Assembly: GCA_964610045.1 (NCBI GenBank)
Contig: CAZSUN010000049.1
Coordinates: 1 to 26,752, forward strand
Reading direction: 5' to 3'
DNA: 26,752 nt
DNA from: JACCYX01 sp964610045
GTDB lineage: Bacteria > Chloroflexota > Chloroflexia > Thermomicrobiales > UBA6265
Below the pieces are notes generated by a model. It saw only the letters and a program-made list of their open reading frames with translations. It did no database searches and was not told the origin of the DNA. Positions 16,070 through 23,363 of this stretch are shown here, one piece after another. The translations under genes were made by a program, and so were the position numbers. The stretch's first letter is position 1, and every line of letters begins with the position of its first letter.

Positions 16070-17206
16070 TTACTGGCTTCGTGCGCGAAGGGTTTCGGCG
16101 AGCGATTCGATGCGCTCACGATCGATGGCGTAGTACTTCATGCCTCGTCGGGGCTCGACCCGGATCAGGCCCGCCCGCTCGAGCTGGGAGAGGTGCCGCG
16201 AGACGGCGGACTGGGCGATCCCCAACCGGCCAACGATTTCCTGGGCGTACAGTTGGCCCGTGCCCAGCAGGTCGATGATGCGCAGGCGATTGGCATCGCC
16301 AAGCGCCCGGAGCAATTCCAGCAGATCGTCACCGGCGAGCAACTCGGTCGTCGCGCCGGTGGCAGGATCGGTATGCACTGTGGTTCCGGGATCGGGGGCG
16401 AGTTCCTCGCTCCTGCCCATCGCCAGCACGTTCTGGGCACTGAAGAACACCACCAGCACCGGTGGATAGATGATGTAGCTGACAAACGCCCCAACGTGCG
16501 CCGATGGGCAGAAGGTGACGTTGGCGACCTGGTTGAGCCCAGCCGCGAGGGTTGAGGGGAGCCGGTTTCCGGTGAGTTCAGCGAAAGCGAGCCCGAATCC
16601 CCGGGCAGATTCGGCCCGGGCGATGCGTTCCGCCTCTTCCAGCTCTCCCCGCCGGTTCTCGTATTCATCGGAGTAGGCCGACTCCCAGACACCCCGAATC
16701 AGGCGGCTGGTCCGCTCCTTCAACAGCTCCGGTTGCCGGATCATGGCGACGACTTCGGCCGCGTCGGCGGTCGTCAGGCCCGGTTCCACATACCGGTGCC
16801 AGGCGGCGTCCTCATCGTTGGCTGGCGCAACCAGTCCGGTCCCGAGATCCTGATGCACCCGGTCGAGCGACCGGATCGCCATCCGGCGGTATTCATCAGC
16901 ATCCAGTTCCCCGAGAAACCAGAGGAGGTCGTCGATCGACGAACCGAGGCGGTCCTCGCGCAGCGGCTCGAACCGCATGATCGGCTCTTCCATGTAGTAC
17001 AGGAGCCGGCCCGAGAATCCGTGGAGCAGGTCGAGATCTTCCTGGAGGTGATACGGGAGGTTGCGTCGGGTCTGGACGAGCCAGCTATCGAGCCCGCTGC
17101 CCGGCACCGCACGGTACAGCAGCGACATCACGGACACCATGTCCAGCGCCACCGACATCGCTGACCTGACCTGGAGTGCCGGACGTCCGACAACGAGTTC
17201 GCCCAT
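16070..17206 (-). CDS. ArsR-type transcriptional regulator with a long N-terminal domain
   Basis: This 378-residue protein is called from ATG 17206 (MGELVVGRP); the frame extends to a TTG at 17272 but gains no support. ArsR/SmtB proteins are usually ~100 residues, yet here the winged HTH occupies only the C-terminus, ~295-370. It contains LLRALGDANRLRIIDLL, then EIVGRLGIAQSAVSRHLSQL (recognition helix) and a GMKYYAI wing. The first ~290 residues form a largely helical domain I cannot assign, with a metal-ligand-like CPSAH near the middle. No ArsR-type CVC metal site is seen near the HTH. It may be a one-component sensor whose large domain binds a ligand. It is divergent from a recombinase gene and lacks a clear target next to it. 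Confidence 0.88.
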   Translation of the reverse strand: MGELVVGRPALQVRSAMSVALDMVSVMSLLYRAVPGSGLDSWLVQTRRNLPYHLQEDLDLLHGFSGRLLYYMEEPIMRFEPLREDRLGSSIDDLLWFLGELDADEYRRMAIRSLDRVHQDLGTGLVAPANDEDAAWHRYVEPGLTTADAAEVVAMIRQPELLKERTSRLIRGVWESAYSDEYENRRGELEEAERIARAESARGFGLAFAELTGNRLPSTLAAGLNQVANVTFCPSAHVGAFVSYIIYPPVLVVFFSAQNVLAMGRSEELAPDPGTTVHTDPATGATTELLAGDDLLELLRALGDANRLRIIDLLGTGQLYAQEIVGRLGIAQSAVSRHLSQLERAGLIRVEPRRGMKYYAIDRERIESLAETLRARSQ

Positions 17207-17322
17207 GCTCGCGATCCGTTTCAGCAATCGCCAACCCGGCAGGCGGGAGGGAGACGTGTGCGTGGCAGGCAATCTGCCACCGGGACAGGCTGACCGCGCG
17301 ACAATGATGCCATCACGATATT

Positions 17323-17328
17323 AGCATA
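17323..17328 (-). promoter_or_regulatory. Putative -10 element of the ArsR-type gene
   Basis: TATGCT on the minus strand lies 117 nt before the start. A TTGACG occurs on the same strand at too short a spacing (9 bp). It would suit the neighbouring TAATAT or TATCGT instead, so the promoter may be one step further downstream. Confidence 0.35.
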
Positions 17329-17414
17329 GCCTCGGAGCGTCAAGTTTAGTTGCGGCAATTCCATTCGTATGCAATTTCACAATCGACGCTGCCCTGCTGG
17401 ATGACCGTACTCAC

Positions 17415-17443
17415 TTGACATACATGCTGGCCACTCCTAGGCT
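17415..17443 (+). promoter_or_regulatory. Sigma-A-type promoter of the recombinase gene
   Basis: A perfect -35 TTGACA (17415-17420) is followed after exactly 17 bp by TAGGCT (17438-17443). The predicted start of transcription lies about 35-40 nt before the ribosome site at 17479-17484. Confidence 0.6.
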
Positions 17444-17487
17444 CAACGCATGTATTTTGGCTCCCCCATCCTGTCTCCGGAGGTCCG

Positions 17488-18558
17488 ATGCCCGACGACC
17501 AGCACGACGCACACGTGGTCCGGCCGTCGCGGTTCAGCGGTCGCGATGGCGTCACCCAGGACGAGCGCGACACGCCGCCAGCCGACGACGAACTCGCCCT
17601 GACACTGGAACGGCAGGCCGCGGCCACGGTCCCGGCGCAGCTCGACCTCTTCGCCGCAATCGATGCCGGTTCGTGGGAAGCCGAAATCGGCGGGTTGCCA
17701 CCGGTGGCCGCCCACTCCAGCCTCGACCTCGCCCGCTCCGCCTACCGGCGGGAACTCGAGCGCCGGCAACGACCCCGCAACACGATCGAATCGTACTGCT
17801 ACGATCTCCAGGTGCTCGAAGACATGATCGGCCCCCGGCCAATCAACCGGATCGACCGCACCGATGTCGCGAAGTTCCTGGGGGAAGCCAACAGCAAGTC
17901 CACCCGCAAACGCAGACTGACATCGCTCCGTCGGTTCTTCCGCTACCTGATCGACGATGCGAAGGTCCTGAAGTTCGACCCGACCGAAGGGTACTACCCG
18001 CATCAGATCCAGCTACGGTCGCCGGTCCCCCTGTACCGCAACGAGCAGCGAGCCATGCTCGATGCCGCACGCAATGATGAACCGTGGAGTCTGCTGGCGA
18101 TCTGGCTGATGATGCGCCTCGGGTTGACGCGATCGGAATTGCTCTCGCTGGAGCGGGACCACATCGACCGGTCCGAACCCGGCTCACCGGTCATCCATGT
18201 GCTCTACCGCGAGACATCGCGCCAGTCGAAGGAACGGCAACTGGCAGCGGACGCGGAGTTCGCGACGGTGTACGACACATTCCTCGACTCCCGCGAGATC
18301 GAGGGGCCGCTCATCTCCGTCGGGCCGCAGGCTGTCAACACGATGGTCGATCGCGTCCGGAAAGCAGCCGGCATCACCAAGGATGTGACCCCGCAGACGT
18401 TGCGTTCGACCTTTGCCGTGGAACGGGCGCGGGAGGGCGCGGACCAGGTCGCCCTGCTGGCCTTGCTGGGCCTGGCGGACGATCCACGAAACCGGCAGAG
18501 CGTGCGCCGATATCTCGCGCTCGCCGCCGAGCCGGCACCCGTCACTCCACTCCCGTAA
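17488..18558 (+). CDS. Tyrosine recombinase/integrase-like protein with altered catalytic residues
   Basis: This 356-residue protein starts at ATG 17488 with GGAGG 5 nt upstream. Residues ~75-165 form a core-binding (SAM-like) domain containing YRRELERRQRPRNTIESY and RLTSLRRFFRYL. Residues ~180-345 are the catalytic domain. R215 (GLTRSELLSL), K248, R306 and the nucleophile Y342 (VRRYLAL) are present. In the usual HxxR box the His is Gln303 (TPQTLRSTFA), and the LGH His is Leu329 (LLGLA). The protein may therefore be weakly active, or act only as a DNA-binding or architectural factor. The first ~70 residues are acidic and unordered. No att-like repeats or other mobile genes flank it. It overlaps the convergent ecfA gene by 17 bp. 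Confidence 0.9.
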   Translation: MPDDQHDAHVVRPSRFSGRDGVTQDERDTPPADDELALTLERQAAATVPAQLDLFAAIDAGSWEAEIGGLPPVAAHSSLDLARSAYRRELERRQRPRNTIESYCYDLQVLEDMIGPRPINRIDRTDVAKFLGEANSKSTRKRRLTSLRRFFRYLIDDAKVLKFDPTEGYYPHQIQLRSPVPLYRNEQRAMLDAARNDEPWSLLAIWLMMRLGLTRSELLSLERDHIDRSEPGSPVIHVLYRETSRQSKERQLAADAEFATVYDTFLDSREIEGPLISVGPQAVNTMVDRVRKAAGITKDVTPQTLRSTFAVERAREGADQVALLALLGLADDPRNRQSVRRYLALAAEPAPVTPLP

Positions 18559-20173
18559 CGATCCGGCCTGCGCCCGATCCAGGCACACGCGCAGTCAAGA
18601 CATCATCGACGGTCAGGAACGGCGCACCAAACACCTGACTGATCTGGGTGGCCATGCCTGCAACCGGCAAGGTTTCGGCGGGGGTGCCATCGGCCACGAT
18701 GTTGCCGCCTTCCAGCGCGACGACGCGCGTGGCACAGGCGGCGACCAGATCGGCATCGTGAGTGGCGAGGATGATGCCGGTACCCGTTCGCCGGATGTCC
18801 TCCAGGAGCCTGGCAAGATCACGCTTTCGCCAGGCATCCATCCCACGCGTCGGTTCATCCAGCAACAGCAATGCCGGCGACCGCGACATCACCACGGCCA
18901 GGGCGGCGCGTTCCCGTTCGCCGCCACTCAGGTCCAGTGGGTGACGATCTTCCTTGCCGTCCAGATCGAACCGCCGCAGCGCTTCCATCGCATCGAGTTG
19001 CGGTCGCTCGCGCTCCCTCGCCGTCCCGAATTCGTCGATCAGGCGTTCAGCCGCGAACAGGGCCGTCGCCTGTTGCGGCACGTAGCCAACCCGGCCTGCC
19101 AGGTCCACTGCAGGCGTTCGCCGCATGTCGTGCCCGAGCGTGCGTACCTCACCGGCAAGCACGGGCTGCAACCCGGCAATGGCGCGCAACAGGGTCGTCT
19201 TGCCGCTCCCATTGTGGCCGACGAGGGCAACGATTTCGCCTTCCCGCACGTCGAGTGCGGCATCCCGCAGGACCCTTCGACCCGCCAACTCGACATCCAC
19301 ACCGACCAACCGGGCAAGCACCTCACCGGAGGAACGCTCGATTGGTTTCGATGTAGGGTGGAGTTCCAGACGAGCGAACGCCTGGCGTGCATCTTCCAAC
19401 GTCAGGGGGATCGGCGAGATGCCCAGGGCGCGGGCCAGGCGAACGATGGCCGGCAGGGGGGTCGGATCATCGATCGCCCGGACCAGATCGCGCGGCGCGC
19501 CAAAGGCAGCATCCCGCCCCATCACCTTGAGCGAGGTTGCCGCGCCGAGCAGGTGTTCAAGCCGGTGCTCCGCGATCACGATTGCCAACCCCGCGTTCGA
19601 CACGAGATCGCCGATTGACTCGACGATCTGGCGGGCGCCAGCCGGATCGAGCTGGCTGGTCGGTTCGTCCAGCACCAGGAGTGCGGGCCGGGTGGCGATG
19701 GCCGAGGCGATCGCCACCCGCTGCCGCTCGCCGCCGGAAAGGTGAGCCGGTCGGCGGTCTGCGAGGCGAGAGATTCCGGCGGCCTCCATCGCCCAATCCA
19801 CCCGCCGACGCATCGTGCCCCGGTCCATTCCGGCCTGTTCGAGCCCAAAGGCCACGTCCGATTGCACGCGGTCGGTCAGCAACTGGACTTCCGGATCCTG
19901 AAAAACGAAGCCGACCTGGTGCCCAAGCGCGCGCGGCGGCACGGTGCGGGTATCTGTCCCGCCGATCGTGACCGAGCCCCCAAACTTGCCGCCGGTGAAA
20001 TGCGGGATGAGCCCGTTGAGACAGCGGAGCAGCGACGACTTCCCGGAACCGGAGCGTCCCACCACAAGCGAGAGCGACTCCGGGTGGATATCCCAGGTTT
20101 CGTGCAGGAGCGCTGCCTCGTGCGCCCCGGGAAACACGAACGATACCTGGGCGAGCCGGGCCACCGGAGCCAT
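18542..20173 (-). CDS. ECF transporter ATPase, two fused ATP-binding domains (EcfA-EcfA')
   Basis: This 543-residue protein carries two ABC ATPase domains. Domain 1 has Walker A GRSGSGKS (39-46), the Q-loop in VFQDPEVQLL (90-99), signature LSGGERQ and Walker B LLVLDEP (165-171). Domain 2 has GHNGSGKT (319-326), LSGGERE (415-421) and LLLLDEP (435-441). FQDPEVQ and HLSGGE are typical of energy-coupling-factor ATPases. Normal ECF modules use separate EcfA1/A2 subunits, and fusions occur in several phyla. The start at ATG 20173 overlaps the ecfT stop as TGATG, so translation is coupled; the frame extension to 20260 is a shadow of ecfT. It is the last gene of the riboswitch-led operon and should power uptake at the membrane with EcfT. 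It overlaps the convergent recombinase gene by 17 bp. Confidence 0.93.
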   Translation of the reverse strand: MAPVARLAQVSFVFPGAHEAALLHETWDIHPESLSLVVGRSGSGKSSLLRCLNGLIPHFTGGKFGGSVTIGGTDTRTVPPRALGHQVGFVFQDPEVQLLTDRVQSDVAFGLEQAGMDRGTMRRRVDWAMEAAGISRLADRRPAHLSGGERQRVAIASAIATRPALLVLDEPTSQLDPAGARQIVESIGDLVSNAGLAIVIAEHRLEHLLGAATSLKVMGRDAAFGAPRDLVRAIDDPTPLPAIVRLARALGISPIPLTLEDARQAFARLELHPTSKPIERSSGEVLARLVGVDVELAGRRVLRDAALDVREGEIVALVGHNGSGKTTLLRAIAGLQPVLAGEVRTLGHDMRRTPAVDLAGRVGYVPQQATALFAAERLIDEFGTARERERPQLDAMEALRRFDLDGKEDRHPLDLSGGERERAALAVVMSRSPALLLLDEPTRGMDAWRKRDLARLLEDIRRTGTGIILATHDADLVAACATRVVALEGGNIVADGTPAETLPVAGMATQISQVFGAPFLTVDDVLTARVPGSGAGRIVTGVE

Positions 20174-21216
20174 CACTGGGGCTCGATTGAATCCGGCAGG
20201 AACGCCGGTAGAGCCAGGAATGCCAGGCCGGCCATGGCAACGAGGCTGACTGGTGGCCAATCGATGTCAGGATAAGTCGTGTAGGTGACGGACGCAGGAT
20301 CCATCACGGCAACGACGGCAATGGCGCTCGCGGCGGCGACCGCGCCAGCCAGCACGATCGTGTCCGACTTCGTCCAAACCGGCACGAGGAGCCGGGTCGG
20401 GCGAGGTCCGACGTGCGGATCGAGCCGCAGGCCGGCCACGATGGTAGCGACCGCAATTGCCAGGCACAGGATGCCCCAATCGGGACGCGCCACCACGAGA
20501 CAAAAGACACCGGCAGCAGCCGGCACCAATCCGAACACCAACAGTAAATGCCCCAGCTGGCGGCTGCGGGTGGGGCCCGGCGTCTCGACCGATATCCCAC
20601 CGAACCCGCGTGCCTCCAGGACTTCAGCAGTCACCAGCGCGCGGTCCAGGCTGGTCGCCAGCAACGGTGTGACCAGCGGCAGCACCTCACGCGCGCTCCG
20701 CACCCGGTCACCGCGCATGATTCTGGCTTCCCGGATGGTCGACCAGGATTCGGCCAGTTTCGGCAGGAACGTCCACGCCACCGAACCGGTCACCGCCACC
20801 GTCGCCAACCGGGCCGGAAGATGGTGGAAGAGGTCGAGCCAGGAGACGAGCGCCGTCACCGTGATCCCGATCAGGATGAGGGTGAACAGCGCCACCCCGC
20901 TGAGGATGCCGTAGACGAGCGCGTTGAGGGTGAGGTCGCCGCCGATCACCGGCCAGGCATCGGGCAGCGTGGCGATGACGCGATTCCCGGCGTGAACCGT
21001 GAGCAGGTTGAAGACGACGCCAACGGCTACGAGCACACCGGCGATCCGCAGGAACCACCCCATGCCCCGCGCATCATCCGCAGGGATCCGGACCGTGCGA
21101 ACCAGACTGACGATCAGCAGCACCTCCGCAAGCAACCACGGATTCCGCCCGATCAACACCGGCAGCATGGCGGCTCCGCCCCAGGCAACCCAGACCCGCG
21201 AATCGAGCCGTTTCAT
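20173..21216 (-). CDS. ECF transporter transmembrane subunit (EcfT/CbiQ-like), enlarged
   Basis: This 347-residue membrane protein starts at ATG 21216, overlapping the previous stop by 4 nt (ATGA), so an upstream extension of the frame is rejected. EcfT features are an N-terminal set of helices, then an amphipathic coupling region with REARIMRGD (162-170) and EVLEARGFGG (198-207). The second carries the ARG motif that contacts the ATPases. Hydrophobic segments lie near 11-40, 56-76, 98-127, 138-152, 222-242, 248-263, 285-304 and 321-340. Ordinary EcfT proteins are ~250-280 residues and end soon after the ARG region. The last ~100 residues therefore add two or three helices. Because no S component is encoded next to it, these extra helices may matter for substrate handling. 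Confidence 0.88.
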   Translation of the reverse strand: MKRLDSRVWVAWGGAAMLPVLIGRNPWLLAEVLLIVSLVRTVRIPADDARGMGWFLRIAGVLVAVGVVFNLLTVHAGNRVIATLPDAWPVIGGDLTLNALVYGILSGVALFTLILIGITVTALVSWLDLFHHLPARLATVAVTGSVAWTFLPKLAESWSTIREARIMRGDRVRSAREVLPLVTPLLATSLDRALVTAEVLEARGFGGISVETPGPTRSRQLGHLLLVFGLVPAAAGVFCLVVARPDWGILCLAIAVATIVAGLRLDPHVGPRPTRLLVPVWTKSDTIVLAGAVAAASAIAVVAVMDPASVTYTTYPDIDWPPVSLVAMAGLAFLALPAFLPDSIEPQ

Positions 21217-21923
21217 GACGATGCGGCGCCGGATCGGCGGGCGCGGCGCACCGAGATCCCGCCAGCGACGGCGATTCCCGCCAGGAGGACGACAGCCGTC
21301 GTCTCCTGCCAGCCGATCGCGCGCGAGGCGTTGGATGTGCCGCCTGGTGTGATCGAAACCGGCCCGGTATCCCCCGCGCGCATGGCGGCCAGATCGACAC
21401 CGAGATGGTTCGCGATCTCGTCGATGGTCGTGGGACCGGGATTGGGGGAATCGCCACTCCACGCCCAGGCGTCGATCCCTCCGTCCGTCACCGTACTGGT
21501 GGTGGCGCCCAGCGGCGATGTCACCCAGGTCCCGTCGCTGCCGAGCTGGGCATACTGCCAAAAGGGTGAGTCCGGATCGCCGGACTGGCAGAGCCGGGCC
21601 CGGCAGGCGGCAACATCGCAGCCAGTCCCCTCGATCGCGCAGACCCCCTGCCCCAGGCCACCGAACTCGATCGCCAGCAGCGACAGCCCGCTGCGATCGA
21701 GCAGATCGAATCCGGAAATCTCCGGTTCCGCGAACGGCACGAGCGCGTAGGAGACTCGACCGTTGCCATAGTCCACGATCAGGCCCGCGACATTGGCCTC
21801 ACCGGTCGAGGCCGAAACAGGCGACGGCGCCACTCCCAGAAGGGAGAGCACCGCCACCAAGACTATCAGCAACCTAGTCGTTATGTCATGACGAAACCTG
21901 AAACCAGCCCTAATTCCGAGCAC
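21213..21923 (-). CDS. Membrane-anchored extracytoplasmic protein resembling the transcobalamin C-terminal (DUF4430-like) domain
   Basis: This 236-residue protein starts at GTG 21923, 4 nt after the upstream stop. Residues ~15-38 are a signal peptide ending near SPVSA. The body (43-157) follows the DUF4430/transcobalamin C-terminal pattern: a first strand (GLIVDYGNGRVSYALVPF), a central LLDRSGLSLLAIEFGG, then SPFWQYAQLGSDGTW, SPLGATTSTV and DGGIDAWAWS. The closing tryptophan-rich strand matches the cobalamin-contacting lid of animal carriers. An insert with C95, C102, C107 and C112 could form two disulfides. A Pro/Gly linker leads to a transmembrane helix (~207-223) and a basic RRARR tail, anchoring the domain outside the cell. 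The assignment is by motif pattern, strongly supported by the B12 riboswitch and by its neighbours. Confidence 0.75.
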   Translation of the reverse strand: MLGIRAGFRFRHDITTRLLIVLVAVLSLLGVAPSPVSASTGEANVAGLIVDYGNGRVSYALVPFAEPEISGFDLLDRSGLSLLAIEFGGLGQGVCAIEGTGCDVAACRARLCQSGDPDSPFWQYAQLGSDGTWVTSPLGATTSTVTDGGIDAWAWSGDSPNPGPTTIDEIANHLGVDLAAMRAGDTGPVSITPGGTSNASRAIGWQETTAVVLLAGIAVAGGISVRRARRSGAASS

Positions 21924-21927
21924 TGGT

Positions 21928-22920
21928 TCAGGCGGCCAATGGCAACAGGGTCATGTCGCCCACCGGGACGACTGGCAGGGCCACACCCGCGACCGCCGGA
22001 ATCGCCTGCAACGTCGCGAACAGGTTGTCCGACGGGTCATCGGCGTTGTAGTGGAAGGCGCCGGATGGATTCTGGAATGCGCCAAGGGCGGCGGTCAGCG
22101 GCGCGGCGTCCTGGCCAGCCGCGATCAGTGCCTGCACAGCCACCCCCGTCGAATTGGCATCGGGCACCGATCCTTCCACGTCGTTCCAGGCAACACCGGC
22201 ATCCGTGGTGCATCCGGCCAGGTACGCCAGGCCACTGGTCACACGTTCGGATTCGCCCTCACCCGCGGCCACCAACGCCTGGATCACCACCGCCGTGGTG
22301 TTGCTGTCCGCGTTGGCCGGGTCGGTCGTGCCATCGAACGCCCAACCGCCATTCCCGGCCTGGGTGGTGGCCAGGGAGTCGAGCGCTTCCTGTGGGACAT
22401 CATCCCCGATCGCGGCGAGCGCGAGGATCGCCAAAGCGTGATCGAACACACCGGTGCCGTACAAACCAGTCTCGGTGTTCAGGCCGGCCTCGATCAGTGT
22501 CACTGGCTGGACGCCGGCGAAGTCGGTGGCATCCTCGCCGGCGGCGTTCAGCGCCAGCACCAGCTTGGCCGACTGCCCCGTTCCGGTCTGCGCGTACACC
22601 AGCGCGACATCACCCGATCCGAGGTAGCCGACAGCCGCCGCCACGGCCGCGGTTGTATCGACCCCCGCAGCCTGGGCCGCGGTCAAAGCCAGGATCGCAT
22701 CGACGGTAACTCCCGCATCGGGCTCACCGGTGAACCCGATGAACGAACCATCTTCACCTTGCTGCGCCACCAACCACGCCACGGCCCCTTCGAGGCCACC
22801 CAGCGCCGGGGTGGCCGCTGGCGACGCAACCTGGGCGAGCGATGGTCCCGCCTGCAGCACGACCAACAACACTCCAAGCATGAGCGCGATTGGCCCACGA
22901 TGCTTCCATGTGTTTTCCAT
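21928..22920 (-). CDS. Secreted alpha/alpha-barrel (prenyltransferase/terpene-cyclase-like repeat) protein, putative B12-binding
   Basis: This 330-residue protein starts at ATG 22920 with GAGAGG about 6 nt upstream. Residues 1-~31 are a signal peptide (hydrophobic 11-24, GPSLAQ). The rest consists of helical-hairpin repeats with a Gly/aromatic turn: QQGEDGSFIGF (53-63), QAGNGGWAFDG (187-197), DAGVAWN (240-246) and QNPSGAFHYN (283-292). Each is followed by a helix such as TAVVIQALVAAG or TGVAVQALIAAG. This repeat builds the alpha6/alpha6 barrel of squalene cyclases and of the N-terminal domain of transcobalamin and intrinsic factor. The catalytic DxDD/DDTA motifs of cyclases are absent, so it is a binder rather than an enzyme. 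As first gene after the cobalamin riboswitch, it probably captures cobalamin together with the next gene's product. Confidence 0.8.
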   Translation of the reverse strand: MENTWKHRGPIALMLGVLLVVLQAGPSLAQVASPAATPALGGLEGAVAWLVAQQGEDGSFIGFTGEPDAGVTVDAILALTAAQAAGVDTTAAVAAAVGYLGSGDVALVYAQTGTGQSAKLVLALNAAGEDATDFAGVQPVTLIEAGLNTETGLYGTGVFDHALAILALAAIGDDVPQEALDSLATTQAGNGGWAFDGTTDPANADSNTTAVVIQALVAAGEGESERVTSGLAYLAGCTTDAGVAWNDVEGSVPDANSTGVAVQALIAAGQDAAPLTAALGAFQNPSGAFHYNADDPSDNLFATLQAIPAVAGVALPVVPVGDMTLLPLAA

Positions 22921-22946
22921 GCAACACCTCTCTTTTAAACGACAAC

Positions 22947-22966
22947 GGCCCGCGCAATGGCGGGCC
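22947..22966 (-). terminator. Hairpin in the riboswitch expression platform
   Basis: GGCCCGC (22947-22953) pairs with GCGGGCC (22960-22966) around a 6-nt loop. It lies between the aptamer and the ribosome site of the first operon gene. On the minus strand it is followed by GTTGTCGTTT, an imperfect U-tract, so it may be the conditional terminator. A second small hairpin, CCCTG/CAGGG, lies just upstream at 22991-23005. Confidence 0.5.
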
Positions 22967-23099
22967 AGACGAGCGATTCCTCAGAGGCGTCCCTGACCTA
23001 CAGGGGGAACGCCGGACGGGAACTCCTTTCCTCCCCCAGTCACACGCATGGACCGTGAGGGAGCGTCTGTCCCCTTTCGACGCGAAGGGAACGGAACGT

Positions 23100-23229
23100 G
23101 TCCGGATGGGTCCCCTGGCTCGCTGCGCTCGAACGAACGCGGCATCACAGTTGCGCGACAGCGCCGGATTCCAACCGGCTTCCCCCTGGTGCAGCGATCC
23201 CGACCATTCGTCGTGGTCGTGCGCCGGAC
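23100..23229 (-). promoter_or_regulatory. Cobalamin riboswitch aptamer (short peripheral domain)
   Basis: On the minus strand, the conserved core reads in order. GGGGGAAGCCGG (23186-23175) and AATCCGGCGC (23170-23161) form the GCCGG/CCGGC stem. GCGCAACTGTGA follows (plus 23145-23156), then AGCCAGGGGACC (23120-23109). GTCCGG (23229-23224) closes the domain with CCGGAC (23105-23100). These match the invariant blocks of adenosylcobalamin/cobalamin riboswitches. The usual long arm between ACTGTGA and AGCCAGG is very short, as in compact variants. It controls the four-gene minus-strand operon, so B12 excess should switch it off. The leader is ~180 nt from the aptamer end to the first start codon. 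TTGACA at 23307-23302 on the minus strand could be its -35. Confidence 0.85.
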
Positions 23230-23321
23230 AGGTCATCTCTTGTCAAGGTGCGAGCCGATCCGCAAACCGGCCAACGCATGGTCGCACCTGCGCGAGTCTC
23301 GTGTCAAACCACACATCGTGG

Positions 23322-23327
23322 TATAAG
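23322..23327 (+). promoter_or_regulatory. Putative -10 of the TauE-like gene
   Basis: TATAAG fits the -10 consensus at five of six positions and lies 37 nt before the GTG start. No -35 is recognisable. It sits back to back with the promoter region of the riboswitch operon. Confidence 0.4.
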
Positions 23328-23363
23328 CAGGCGACCGGCCCTGACAGGGTCGCAGGGGGATAT

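Noticed and set aside
23241..23246. TTGACA (minus strand) as the -35 of the riboswitch operon
   Set aside because: Transcription would begin inside the aptamer and remove its closing stem. The TTGACA at 23307-23302 is better placed.
22890..23363. N-terminal extension of the TauE-like frame
   Set aside because: It crosses the riboswitch and leader of the opposite operon and is low-complexity. The permease begins naturally at GTG 23364.
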